64,000 nucleotides of DNA, taken from NCBI GenBank assembly GCA_963575645.1, contig OY754465.1, positions 43,798,401-43,862,400 of the forward strand, written 5' to 3'. The first letter of the stretch is position 1. Each line of letters opens with the position of its first letter. Below the pieces are notes generated by a model. It saw only the letters and a list, made by a program, of their open reading frames with translations, was not told the origin of the DNA and searched no databases. The stretch comes from Xanthostigma xanthostigma. Its lineage: Eukaryota; Arthropoda; Insecta; Raphidioptera; Raphidiidae. This document shows, piece by piece, positions 27,201-42,200 of the stretch. The position numbers and the translations under genes were made by a program.

Positions 27201-30200
27201 GTTTATTATCCCTGACATCAAAAAATCTGTGTGGAATCGTCATAGATTACAAATTACAATAAAAATTACAATAAAAATTACAATAAAAATTACACATCAT
27301 TAAAATTAAATGAAAAATATTCGTCAAGCGAGTATATCGTATTCCTTAGCAGTAGTGACATTATTTTATTTTTGAATGCTTTAAAATTTTTAATTTCTCT
27401 AATACACTTAGGAAGATGGTTAAAACATTTTATGGCAACAATTTGCTGGTTTTTAGCTGATAAGTTCAATCTGTGCTTAGGTATATTTAAGTAAGTATTT
27501 CTGCGATTATCGTCAAAATTATATAAGTTGTTTTTTTTTACATATAATAAAAGATTCATAATATATAAAGAGACTACAGTCAATATGTTTAAATTTTTAA
27601 ATAATATTCTGCAACTGTGTCTACGATCCTTAAAAGACATAGTTCTTATAACTCTTTTTTGACTGATTAAAACATCATTTATTCTGCTAGAGTTGCCCCA
27701 ACAGAGCAAGCCATATGTAATGACAGACTGTATATACGAAAAATAATACATTTTTAAGATCTGTGCATTGACTTTGTCCCTCAGCTGCCAGATGACGAAA
27801 TTTCTAGACGAGATTTTATTTATAACAATATCAATTTGTTCATACCAATTAAGCCGGTCATCCACATTTATCCCTAGAAATTTGACAACTGATTTTTGTA
27901 CAATACTTGATTTGTTGGCACGACAAAGTAAACTTTGACTATTTATATTTCTACTTGAAAATAACATTAATTCCGTTTTATCATAATTAAGTTTAAGTTG
28001 ATTTATTGAGCAGTAATTAATCATATCTTTTACACAGTTAGTTGCACTATCACTCACACCACTTATATTGATGTCCGTGACAACTGCAGATACATCGTCT
28101 GCAAACAGAGTTAACGAAGCATTGTTTACATTACTAAAAATGTCATTAACAAATAATATGAATAGAAGAGGACCTAGCACACTGCCTTGGGGCACCCCCG
28201 TTTTAATTGTGTGCACACTTGATTCATACACACAGTTTTCATGCTTCATTTTGACCATCTGGAGACGTCCAGTCAAATAAGATTCCAGCCATTTATTAGC
28301 AGTTCCTCTCATTCCATAATTATTTAACTTATGTAATAATAATTCATGATTAATCATGTCAAATGCGCGACTTAAATCGAAAAAAATACCTGCGACTTTT
28401 TTTTTTTGCTCTAAACACTTTATGACATTATTGATTAGGGATAAAACTGCATCTTCAGTTGATGATTTTTCAACAAAACCATATTGATTCTGTGATAATA
28501 AGTCATGTTTTTTAATAAACGACCATAATCTGGACTGATACACTTTTTCGTACACTTTAGAGAATACGGATAATAATGAAATTGGACGATAGTTCGATAA
28601 TAGAGCCGGATCATTTTTTTTGTACACTGGACATACAACTGATGTCTTCAATTTCGTTGGGAATATGCCTTCTTGCATTGACTGATTTATTAAAAATGCT
28701 AGTGGTTGTGCTATATGTTTAACTACTCTCTTCAGTAAAGAGCACGGTATCCCATCACTACCGCAAGAATGTTTATTTGCAATGCTACCAATAACGTCAA
28801 TAATCTCAATTTCATTAGCTGGGTATAAATATATTGAATCAGCACTAGCAATCCTATTATCTTTCATATTATTATCACTTATTGACAGATCATTAACTGT
28901 GTCTCTTACAGAATTGATAAAGTAGTTATTAAACAGTTGTGCAATTTCTTTAAAATCCGTATGTACGTGTCCCTCCACGTCACAGAACGATGTAGGATAT
29001 TTAGATTTGCTTTTGATGTCTATTGTGCCCCTTATAATATTCCAGGCCGCGATCGATTTATTGTCTGAAGTCACAAAATTATGCTCATTATAATTAGATT
29101 ACAAGAAGGGGTTATTGTAAAGTTAAATTCAAGTTTGTGTGGTCACAACCCTTGTCCCACGGCCGCCATCTTGGAAAAAGGGGTGCAAGTGGTTTCTATG
29201 GTTTATCTCACGAACTATAAGTCTTTAAATCTTTAAAAAATTTTTAAACATTTTTTGTAGAAAATAGAATTTCCTACAGCTTTGGTTCAGTAACTTTTTG
29301 TCGTAGATCCTATACAAGGCCAACAAGACCCTATAAATGTATACAATGTTGGCTTTCATATACAAAATCCTGAGCCGCAGCCTGGTCCATCAAAAAAAGC
29401 GAGGACAGAGTAATTATGTCATTTCGAAAATAACCGTGGATTAAGCTTATTGGAAATACTACGACGAAAAGTTACTGAACCAAAGTTATAGGAAATTATA
29501 TTTTCTACAAAAAATTAAAAATTTTTTTTTTGTGAGACCTATAGTTCGTGAGATAAACCATGGAAACCACTTGCTCCCCTTTTTCCAAGATGGCGGCCGT
29601 GGGACAAGGGTTGTGACCCCACAAACTTGAATTGCACATACCGCTAAACTAGCGGTATGTGCTTTATTATCGCTTTGTGCGTCAGAGCTGACTTTCGTTC
29701 ATATAAGAAGTTATATCTAAGTTAATTTCACACGAAATCCATTCAAATTGAAGCTTTTTGAAAAGAGGAGATTCTAATCTATAAAACAGAACCATTTTTA
29801 AATCAATTCGAGTTCATAAATACTATTAAAATTGTAATTGAAAATCACAAACAGCAGTTGTCGGTTGGTCTGTACGTATGTACGTATGTACGTACGTCAC
29901 GACTCTACAGATCGCAATTTTGGTCGGATTGCCTTGGGTTATATTTTATTCACTTTGTTTACTATCAGACCAGAACCCTATTTAAATTCACTAAAATGTG
30001 TTCAGTAGTTTAATTTTTATAAACAGTTTTATTTTATTATTTTTGACAGCTAATAGTTTAAAAAAACAATATAATAATTGCTGTGTAAATATAGTGTAAT
30101 CCATAAAACAAGTGCTACACTTCTATACCGTGATAACACCACTACATGTAGTAGGGCGCCGTGGCGTAATGGTTATGCCGTTGGATCCCCAAGAGCAAGG

Positions 30201-33200
30201 TCCTGGGTTCGATTCCTTACGAGATCATTGATTTTTTTCTTTTTTTTGTTTTTATTTTGTTTTATTTTATTCCACTTGATATTAATTATATATTATATTA
30301 TGTATAGTTCTTAATTTTTTTTATTTTGGCAAACTTAAAAAAAATATTTTTTCAATTTTTAATTATTTATTACTTTAAATTTTTAAATCTTTTTAAATTT
30401 ATTAAAAATATTTTTTAATTGTTATTTTTTTATCATACAGTGGAAAACTTGCGGGATGTGCACTTTTGGTTTTGCCAACTATTTAACTTTACACTAACCC
30501 CTTCTTGATATCTAAAAAATAAAATTGCGTCCTCTGACAAATGTAATTTCAAATGTAACTTTTCAATGGACTATACTTTATTCCATAGCCTTCACAAAAA
30601 ATCCAGCTATTGTCGGATTGATCAAAGTGACGGATTACAGTGTATACACAATGGGGTACATGCAACATGTAACTTATATTTAGTTCAAATATTATTTTTT
30701 GTAATCTTTATTTCAATTTATTAAACTCTAAATAGCTTTTTCTTTTTAAGTTTATGCTGAAAAATAAATATTAATTAAACAAAAAATTTTAAAAATACGC
30801 GCGAAATATAAAATATCGAAATGCAATGCTGTTGATTAGACCGTTGTGTGACGTCAAAATACACGTAAACATAATATGGTTGCCATAGAATAATTGGTTA
30901 TGACCAATAAACGATCATAGAGTTTACAACCAACGGTTTTATAATTATGAATCTAAATTATTAATGTTTTTCCTTTTTAGTACCTACATTTCTATAAAAG
31001 CCTGTCTTTAAAAAGTTTTTTACAAATATTTTATTTTGTTCTTCTTATTCTGTTAACATTTTTACTTAAAACATTAGTGAATTTAAATTAATTGATAATT
31101 AAATTCTAAAAAACGATTGCATTTTATTGCATATATTTTTTGTACAAAATTTTGAATCGATCGATAATGTGGCGTTCGCCATATTGGACGTACAGTGACG
31201 TCATATAGCTTACCGTATCCCACTCGTCAAACTCTTTCATTTGACACCCATGTCAAGGGGGTTGTGAAGAAAAAGGTATTCCGCCGTTTTGAGGTATCCG
31301 CCAATTTCGATTAGTGCATTATAATATATGAGTGCAAAATTCCAAAGCTCTCACTTAATTAGATATAGTCGACATTTTTATATGAATCAAACTGACACAC
31401 CGACAAACATGACAAATTAATACAGCAAATAATCGAGCGGCCGATTAAAGGCTGTTCACTTACCTGTGAGCAGCCTAGAAGGACACTTCACCCGCTACCA
31501 CATCGCTTTTGATAATGTCTACCGCAGTTGTAGACGAAACGTCAGGTAGAAATACCAATGGACCACGGCATACAAGCCCGGAAACCAAGAGGATTTGGAT
31601 CAATACCGGCCGTGAAAGCCTACACACTTGGATAAATGTCTTTTCTGTTACAGACTAGCATTAGAAGAAGCCAAAGATAGAGTGTTAGTTAAAGAAAAAA
31701 TAATTGAAGATCAAGAAAAAACAATTAAAGAGCTCAAAAAAGGTATAAAAGAACACAAATGCATGTGCGAAGAACTGGAGAAACTCCGTCGGGAACTCGC
31801 CCGCGAAAAAAGTCACAAGCAGCACATTGCCAACGAAGTCATAGTTTGTATTCGTTTTATAAAAAATCATATTGTATCACCTTTGAGATGCTTTTAATTA
31901 AATAATTGAATCTGATCATCTATTCAAATACTGACGCGCCTCTATATCTATACCATCTATTCATCTAAATATTGAAAAATAAATTATTTAAAATCAAGTA
32001 AAAATGACAAAAATAAAGGACCCCGCACAAACCTTATGGGTCTAGGTTAAATTGATCGAAGATGGTTTTATTTTATAGTTCAAGGGTCACTAAGAAAAAG
32101 TGTCCATGGACGCATAGCCTAAAATCCAATAGATTTTACGCTACAGATATGTTAGAGAAATTTTACGTATAGGGATATCCACTGAATTCACAAACATGTT
32201 CCATGTACTTTTGTGCTTTTTTTTAGAAATAAAAAAATAGTCGAAAACTAGGCAATGTTGGAAGGTGTATAAAATAATAATGTCATATTCGGATTTAGCG
32301 CACTCGAAAATATATATCTAGAGCTTATGATTTTTTAAGATTGTGAATTCAATGGATATCCCTATATCTAAAATCTCGCTAAACATATCTGTAGCCTAAA
32401 ATCTATTGGTTTTTAGGCTATGCGCCCATGGACACTTTTTCTTAGTGATCTTTGAACTATAAAATAAAACCATTTTCGGTCAATTTAACCGAGAACCAAA
32501 TCCCATAAGGTTTGTGCGGGGTTCTTTCAAAGTATTTTTAACATACAATCATAAAGAAAAAAATTAAATTTTAATTAGACTTACCGTAATTTTTTCAAAT
32601 CTCATGTCGTGCTGTAAATAAATATTGACAAATATCAGTGTTTTGTTACAAATTTTAGTTGAAAAAAAATGTGTTTTCATATTTTCACGCAACAAACTAA
32701 ATTTTGTGTTTCATCACAGCTAATACAAACAGTAGGTGGTAAAATGCCTTTTTGCAAATGTGAAGCAGTCATGATTTAAAGATTCCGTCACCTCAACAAC
32801 CCATTCCCAACACCTGATCAGGTCTGGGATACAGATTCCAGAGCCATCCTAGGCTTCATCAAAAGCTTTAACCTCACTCAGGAATAAACAAGTCAGGGCT
32901 ACACAATAGATCTAATAAGGTCGCAGTGTCAACGAGGCGCGCCTCACACCTTCATCTAATCTAATCTAAAAAATGCCTTTTGCCACCATAGTTTGAAATT
33001 TGTCGAGAGCATTTTTGACAACCCGAATGAGCAGTTCACTTTAACAATAATTAATCTGATACGGAATTAAAAAACTTTAAAAAATTGAACCTCCTTCGAA
33101 AGAGGTCACTAAAATGCCTAAAATAACCATTCTGCTTTGATGCTTATTGAATTACTATCACTTTTTATTTACTTATATATTATATTAAGTTGGTGCCGAC

Positions 33201-36200
33201 CTCAAAACTTTTTATTTTACGCCTTTTAGTGAGGTTCAATTTTTAAATTGATTTTTTACTTTTCGGTGGCTTTGCAATATGAAATTGGCTCGTTTTTAAT
33301 CACCTTCTTCCCTATTAAATAGAAAAAAAAATCGGCAAAATCGATTCATATTTACTGAAAAATTTCCTTTTTTGAAGTCAGTTAAAACGACTAAACCGAT
33401 TTTTATAAAAAAATTATGGTACCAATTCGAAAACATTCTGAACAAAATTGCATGGAAATTTTTCAAATCGGTTAGCCGCACGAGAAGTTATGGCTTATAC
33501 ATAAAAAAAATATAAGTGACCTCCCTTTTTTTGGATTCGGTTAAAAAGTGGGTTGCATATCAATTTGCTTTTGCAATTTATAGCAAGCTCAGAAGAAAAA
33601 AGAGCAGTTGACTCAGCGTGTGAACGAACTCCAAGAAGAGCTAAAAAAACGGGCGACGTCGAATGAGGAACTTGGAAAGCAAAGGTCTTTGATTGAATCC
33701 TTGGAGAGAACTGTGCACTCCAAACAGTGCGAATGGGAATTAAAACAAAGAGCCCTCACCAAGGAGAAGGAAGACGCAATGAACGCCGCAAAGTTAGTGC
33801 TTACAAAATATCGTATGATTTATAGTCGATCGAACGACATTTTCTTAGAACAGGGAGTCTTAGGCCCTTCTCACACGGAGCTACTCAAACGAAACCAATT
33901 ACTAACTCGAGTTACAAATCAGTCTCTAGCACTAGTATTTCAATGGAGGTTGGCACACGGAGCTATCGGTTAGTAATCAGTTTGTGACCAGTTAGTGATC
34001 AGTTTCAAGCGACGCGGCGTGCTGGTCGCCACGCTACTAGTTACTAACCAGTTACCAATAAAACAACAAAAATGGCTGATCTAATCCAAAATTTAAAACT
34101 GGTAGACGCTGTCAAAAGGCATCCTTGCCTATATAATTACACGTTAAGTGATTATTCTCGAAAAGATAAGACGGAAATTTACTTGATTTACTTGATTCTG
34201 AAATATTAAAACATTGTAAAAACTTGCCTGAGTGTTATTCAAATTCTCTCCTCAGCGCTGACACATTCACGCATTGTAGTATTCTTTTTGTGAATAAAAG
34301 GAGACAGTATTTCCAGTAAATTTAAAAATGTTTCTTTGGACATTCTATAGAATGCCAAAAATTTCGCATCATTTTCCTGTAGCTCTTTGGCAGCAACAAA
34401 TGCCCTACAATTTAAATTTTTTCTATATAAGGATGAATCCAATATTGGCGTTTTTTCATTCGTCGTTGCCTTTTTTGATTATAATAATATAAAATAATAT
34501 CCTCATCACTTGATTTAGATGCAGAAAACATTATGACAGCTCAAATGAAACAAGTGATTAAACAATGATTTGAGTAGCATTGTGTGCAAAGTTTGGTTAC
34601 TAACTAGTTAGTGATTTTAGTTAGTAATCAGTTTAGTTTCATTTGAGTACTTCGTGTGAGAAGGGCCTTAAACCTGTTTCGCCTACTCTACAATAGTAGT
34701 TTATGTATCTCGTACGTAAATTCAGGCAGTATGTTACGTGATATTACGCTTCACGAGCGTCAGCGTAGTCACACAATTCGTAATAGCATTACGTACAAGA
34801 TACATACTACTTTTTTGCACGTACCTCCTATAAAATACTTAGATGATTTTAACAGTATAATATGTACATTTGTAATATTTTTGACAATTAAGATGAAGGA
34901 AGGTTTTGGTTGAGGATCACAAAATAAGCTTTACCAGTGTTTCGCTAGTGGCCAACGTTTCGAAAATAATAATAATAATAATTATGATCATGTATACTGT
35001 TAGAACAATTTACCACTACTTGGCCAGCTTGAGGCCCTGAAGATGAAAATAAATTTTTCGAAACGTTGGCCACTAGCGAAGGTAAAGCTTATTTTATGAT
35101 CCTCAACCAAAACCTTCCTTCATCTTAATATTCTATTGGATCAACACTACTTTAACTGAAGACATCGATATTTTGGATATTTTTGACAATCCACGTTCGT
35201 TCATATTGGTATTTGTGAGTACTGTTTAACAGCGTCTATTTTGCTTCTCTGTCGCTCATATGAATTTAAATGGCAACCGACAGAGATATCACTATTGGAT
35301 TGTCGAAATCGACTTACTTTTGTCTTACTTTACGCACTAGTGCGAAAAAGGGTCATTTTACAACAGTTTTATACAGGCAAGAAAAACAGCTATCTTACGT
35401 CTATCTCGAATTTAATCAATGAGCTTTTAACTTTAAAAAGTAGAAAAATATCCATACATAATTTGTAAGTTAAAAGAAATATTGACGTATCTCTAAATTT
35501 TAATAGAATTTTGATAAAATTTTTCAAACTTACCGCATGCTGGTAGAAAAAAATACATCCTTATAACAATCGGCACACGCCCAATAATTTTGTCCAGGGA
35601 ACCCCTCAGTTAAGTCCTCGAAATTAACACACAACAAATTCATATTAGAAATACTACGAGATCACAACTATACCTATCACTCCAAAAGACTGAAATATCT
35701 GCTGCAGTGACATGATATTTCAACGGTTTTGACATTACGTAAGGTACATTAATTTATCTAATATTATGTAAGTTGTTCGGTAAAACCAGTGGCATGCACA
35801 GACGTAGTTTCCATAACACAAGCACAAGGAAAATATTGAACCGCGTAGTTTAAATTACATACTTTTGAAGTGAAACTACTAGTTGCGTTGATTGTAGACA
35901 CAAACACGTGCATCCAAACACCAACGGCACAGGGGAGTGGAGATGAAGCGTTTTGTACACGTTGTTTCGTTAGGTACATGTTCAGCCGTATGAATTCAAT
36001 CCACTCTATTCTGCGTAGAGAAGTTGCACTTTAAAAAAAGTGAATTAAAAGCTTGTAAAAAGAGAAATTTCGTCTCTGAAAATAGTATTGCCGGTAAAAG
36101 GTCACCATCAATTAATTTATTCCTAGGGCAAACAAATTTAAGAACCACTCGTCTAGACTCTAGAGCATATTATAATTTTTTGGACAAAGAGAACGAAAGG

Positions 36201-39200
36201 AAGAAATGAAAAAAAAAATTAAAGGAATTCAAAGAAAGACACCGTGACCGAAAAAACCTATTTAACTCCCCGAATAATTTATCAGTAGAGTCGTATATCG
36301 TTTAAAGAAGATAGTAGTGTCATTTCTGCGCACTAACGAGTTTCAGGCCGGACGGGTCAATGTTAACAATGAACATGGTCATTTAGGTGTTCGTTGCTAG
36401 TCGAGACGCACCATTGATAGCACATATTTTCTATGCTTGCCCCTGAAGTTAAAAATCACGCCGCTACTGGTCGCTTTTTCCACTCTTCTTACTACTCAAA
36501 TCCCTCCCTTGTTACTATCTTCTCTAAACAATACTGCCCTAAAAAGGCAAAGGGCAGTAAGTGACATTTGTTAAAAAATGAGAGCTGTTGAGCGTCTATA
36601 ATTTACAATCTCTCTCTCTAAAAAATGAGTTCATACTCCAACGACAGCAGTAAGTGCTGCAGCAATAATTTTATTGTCTTTAAAAAATGTTTCCCCCATG
36701 TTTTGGTTTCCATAATCTAAAATTCTGGACGGTCAATACATTTTTAGTAAATCTTGATTTACTCAAATTCATAAGTTGGTCACTTACTGCCTTTTGCCTT
36801 TTTACGGCAGAATACTACTCTAGTCTTTTCTAAAGTACCCCCGAAACGGTCAATTGCGATTGTCAATATTACTACGGGATTGGCAACAAATGATAAGAAA
36901 TTTGATTGACGGCAATTTCTCAACACAGTTCAGCAATTGACTGAGATGTGCGCAAATGGATAACCTTCAATCATGTAAATATTGACAATTATACAATTGA
37001 TCGTTTCGGGAACTCTTAAGATCCCCGGACTATGTTTAGATTGATGTTTTTAAGTTCTTTGGTAGCAATAAGCAGGACCGTGCATAGTATAAATTTGGCG
37101 CTCCTCATCCTTTATAATAATAATAATAAATTTATTCCCACTAATATATTTACAAAACAAAAACAAATTATAAATCTAATTGTTATCAATAATCAAACCA
37201 AAATTTTGAAAGATTTCTGACGCTCCTTATATCTGGTGTCCGGAGGCGTGGAACTGGGAGCTAGTGGAATGTGTGATAACCTCGCACTTACAGAACAAAA
37301 AAAAAAAAAAAAATAATATACATTTCGGCAATTAATTTGTGTCGTCACTATAAAATCGAAAAAAATATTTTTCAGATACGCATCTAAGAAACTATTTGAC
37401 ACAGTTGAAGAATTTCAAAAACAAATGGCGGCTCAAAAGAAGGTTCATCATGTTTTGTCATCACTGTTATCAGAAAAAGAGAAACAACTTAAGATCGCCA
37501 ATACAAAGGTAAATGCTGTAAATTGTAAATGCGATGTCCTGAATAAAATTAACGATCTCGTAATTATAAATACTTTATAAAGAAAGTTTAAATATTTTTA
37601 TTTTTGTAAATCGAATAACATTCAAAAAGAATTTTATTGATATGAAAAATTACATAAATGAAACATTTTTTCAAAAGCTAATTACAATTAATAAAAATAT
37701 TTTTAATGTTCTAACATTTTGGAGAAATTATAGATATTCAAAAGTTTCGGTTAACAGGGTCACTTAAAATGCACAAAATACAGGTACTTCTCGACTAACG
37801 AATTACCGACTTACGAACGCTCCGGACAGTGTCGGATTATACCAAGTGCCGCCTATACGCTAAAACAGGCTTGCCGCCCACTTAAGGCTAGCGTTTTCCC
37901 GACTTTCAAATCATTCCGCATATATTTGCTTTAGTAGCCCGCAAATACACCAAGTTTGAACTAGGTTCTCATTTATCCTACCAAGACTCATGTTCGAGGG
38001 AAAACGTTGCCTCCCGCCCCTGATAACGCGCTGTGTATATTAATATTATATCAGCTAGTAATATCTGATTCCGATTGGAGGTTCAAGACAGACCGTCATT
38101 TCGTTAGTTAGAAATCACTCCGACGAGTACCGCCTTACGCTTAGCGTAGTTAGCGTATAGGTTAATCCGGCACTGGCTCCGGACTTACGAACAGTCAGAC
38201 CAATGAAATTCACCCACAACCCACTTATGTCGGGCCCTGCAGGTGTGAGAGATGCATTGAGTTGCTATTCACTGATCCAGACGGAAAAGAGGAAAAATCA
38301 AGTTCAACCCTTAATAACTCAATATTTTCAAAAAAAAAGATCTTAGAGGAATGATCAAGGCAAAACAAATAGCCCTTTTTAGGGCCAAAAAAGTCAACAA
38401 TGACACAGTACATTTTTGTACATCGGCCCTTTTCAGGGGTAACAAAAATATACGACGAGTCAAAAAAACTGTTCTACATTGACCCTTTTCAGTGACAAAA
38501 CACCAAAAATATCCATGTATGTATTATATCCATAATTCCAAATCTCTACATATGACCGAATTACGAACAAACCCGACTTACGAACGAGTCCCGGGAACGC
38601 AAGGTGTTCGTAAGTCGAGGAGTATCTGTGCATGTCTCTATAAAAGATTCAAGATAAAAAATAGATGAGGCGCTTGCTTTGAATAAAAGAAAATTGGACT
38701 ATTAGTTGGGGGATGGCGACAGAAATGGTCAAGGAGCACTCGATTGCAGAAACGTTCTCTTTCGGGTAGTCTTGACCTCCCTCTACAAATCCACTTGGTG
38801 GAGCAGGGGTCTAGCGCGTTGCGATACACCGCTGAGGCGCTTAAAAAATGGCAAAATTCAAAAGTCCTCTACGAAATGGCAGAAAATGACTGAACAGCAT
38901 CAGGGGGACCTCCTAGTTGCAGAAAAAATTTGACCCCCTGCAGAGACTTTCAAACTCCTTTCAAAAAATCGAAAAAAAAGTCAAAAAAATAATAAGTAGC
39001 CCAAAAAGTTTGTAAAAAAATATCTGCCAATTTTGTCACTGCTAGATCACAATCTGCCAATTTAATGTACTTGTCATTAACGCTTTACCCGAATACCATG
39101 TTCACTTTCCGCGAACATGACGCGTTTTTTCAAGGTCGATTTTGGCAGAAAACTGTACCTCAGGATTCTCTACAAGAAGACGAACCGTTTGAGTTCGGTT

Positions 39201-42200
39201 TCACTCACCGAGCTTTCTTTTAATTTGTTCATTTTGTATTTATTTATTATACTGACAGTCTCAGCAAGGGATAAATTGGCAACTAGAAGGTCCCCCAGAT
39301 GCTGTTCAGTCATTTTCTACCATTTCGTTGAGGACTTTTGAATTTTGCAGTTTTTATAAGCGCCTCGGCGGCGTACCGCAACGCCCTAGACTTCTACTCC
39401 ACCAAACGGATTTGTAGAGGGGGGGTTCAGACTACACGAAAGAGAGCGTTTTTGCCACCAAGTGCTCCTTGACCATTTCTGTCACCATCCTGTAACTATA
39501 TGGCTAGTCACGCATGATTGATAAATCAATCGGCTGGTCCGATGTCTACCGACATCGAAGAAAAGCAAACACCAAGGTGTAGGTGCCTATATTGGAAGGG
39601 AAATCGGGCTCCCTTTGCCTACAGTATAATCCTGATGTTTGCTTTTTTTCTGACGTCGTCCCGCGTTGAATCTGGATGAATACGGATCCAGTATAGGTGC
39701 AGCCGTATTAGGCGCTTGAAAATAATAAAATATTTGGCCAGCCTTGGGAATAATTAGTATAAAGATGAGACCAACGGCATTCGTTTGTGAAAAGAAGTTG
39801 AAAAAAAAACCTTGCAAAATTTAAAAAATTTACATTTACTTATTTTCTGGTCCAGGTAAACAATATCCTACGTACTAACTTAATGATTATGGACAATATC
39901 AATTACAAAAAAAAATCATCTAAGCCTCGCCCACATAAGCTCGAGGGGGAAGTGAAACTTTCTTAAAGTTATGAACTCGTTTCAGTGATGCGTTATTCAT
40001 TTTGCGGTACCAAAGGTTTCTGTTATATTTCCCCGGTATAAGAGGAAAGGGATTCCTCGCTGATGAATAAGTTTCCCTTTAATTTTGCATTACCAACGTT
40101 CCTCTTATACCTATAGAAGTATCACTCCAATAATATTACATTTCTAAATAAATTTAAATGCATGATTATTACTTTAATCTTTTCAACACATCCTAAATAT
40201 TTCCACTGCGATCCTTTTATTACTTACCTTCGGTTACATTTGGCATCAGCAATAATGATCAGAGGCAAAGTTTTACCAACCGTGAAAGGGAAAAGTAAGT
40301 TTTTTTTCAATAACTAACAGTAAAAGTATCGTAATTGAAAAAAAATATGTTTTTCCACCAATCAAATTTGATATACTTTGGATGCCTATGTTTTTTTATG
40401 ATACTTTTCAAAAATGGATGCCACTGGTTTCACCTTTGTACTAATTATTTCCAGGTCAAAAAACATATTCGAGTGCCTATTTGCGTTTGTACGTGCGACT
40501 GCGCAAGGTCCCGATAATTTAGTCGGCCAGGTGAACTCAAGCGAGCAGTACATTGAATTTTGTGCCTAAAAAGGATGACATCGACTCCGAAAATTCTTTG
40601 GTAGAAGCTTATCCCGCGCTTTATGATAAAAAGGTACCTCAATAACAAGGTCTTTTAGTAAAGATACAGTCATTAATGATATTTTGACGCTCGTTTTAAG
40701 TCATTTACTCGCCATCATAGATTTCAGCATGATGCCAGTGCGCGCGTCTATATCTGTCTGTGAAAGGATCATGCACAAACCTTATGGGATTTGGTTCTCG
40801 GTTAAATTGATCGAAAATGAGTTAATTTTATAGTTTAAAGGTCATTAAGAAAAGTGTTCATGGGCGCACAGCTTAAAACCCAATAGATTTTTAGCTACAA
40901 ATATGTTTAACAAGATTTTTGATATAGGGACATCCATTGAATTCACAATCTTAAAAAATTCTAAGCTCTAGAAATATGTTTTCGAGTGCGCTAAAGCCGA
41001 ATATGACATTATTATTTTATACAGGGTGGCACCTTCCAACATCACCTAGTTTTTGACTATTATTTTATTGACGTGATAACGTCTTATAAATTGATGAATC
41101 ACCAATATTATAAATTGATAAAACACCGGCTGCATGTACGAAAAAGTGTAACGCGTAACGCATAACGCGTAACGTTCCGCCTGACGCTTTTTGCTAATTT
41201 CTCGCTCAATTTAAATCAGATCGGTTTGAAACCAGTCTTAAACGAAAGAGGAGAACATTTTACATAGATTTCGTATAACAGAGTTTGCCTAAACAGTTTT
41301 TTTATACAAATTTATATAGAAAAATATTTTATACAAATTTATATAGAAAAATAGCTGTATAAATGCATTCAATTTTTTGACATTAGTATATTGTGAAATG
41401 CAAGGCCTTCTAAGTTAAGTATTGGAATAACTAATTATTATTAGAACATAATACTTTGTAAGTTGCAAACGTCACTTTTGACATTTCTTATCATTCCGAC
41501 ACCAAGGATAAGCGGATTGAAACCAAATTTTGGGAGGTTTAGGTTATGTATTACGGAATACGTTATCACGTAAAACTATCGTCCGTAAACCGACTTTACA
41601 GACAACCATTTTTTCTAAAAGAAAGCACGAAAGTTGAACATGGACATGTTTGTGAATTCAATGAATATCCCTCTATCTAAAAGCTCGCTAAACATATATA
41701 TGTAGCTAAAAATCTATTGATTTGGACATTTTTTCTTAGTGACTAAACCACTTTCGATCAATTTAACCGAGAACCAAAATTCATAAGGTTTGTGCGGGGT
41801 CCTTTTCTTTCAATCACAGTAACTTCTGCAAAAACGCATCGCTTTGTCTCAGGATGCCGGAATGGTTGATTTTGGTGCTTATGGGATTAGTAGTTTAAGG
41901 TCATTAGCGATAACTCAAAAAAATAAAGCTCAGCATCCGATTTTCTTTATCATAAATGTGACCTAAATTCAACGGAAATTGATTATAGCATCTTCATTTT
42001 ATAAGGACGGTAACTTCTCTTGAATGAGACTTAGGGGCCTAGTCAGAGGGGGTGCCAAAGTGTATTGTATAGAAAAATAGTAGATGCGTGTACTTATGTA
42101 CACGCGTTATACTTCTTTGGCGTGCTTAAAAACTAATTTTAATTTGCATGCAAATAATTTATTGAAATAAAATAATAAAAGGACGAGTGAGATTAGTTTT

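Larger units (their letters stand above)
27098..30590. mobile_element. Large foldback element split by a LINE
   Basis: Outer inverted ends share AGTCCATTGAAA and TTTGTCAGAGGACGCAATTT (about 27098-27165 and 30505-30590), and the inner arm word AAGAAGGGGTTA occurs at 29104 and, inverted, at about 30498. A second inverted pair lies at 29128-29305 and 29462-29636, both with CAAGATGGCGGCCG or its complement. The LINE at 27165-29095 interrupts the left end. Its flanks (TA) are compatible with a TA target. Confidence 0.55.

Noticed and set aside
30151-30230. Functional tRNA gene
   Set aside because: Box A and box B words are present, but the T-arm and anticodon arm do not form proper stems; a SINE head is more likely.
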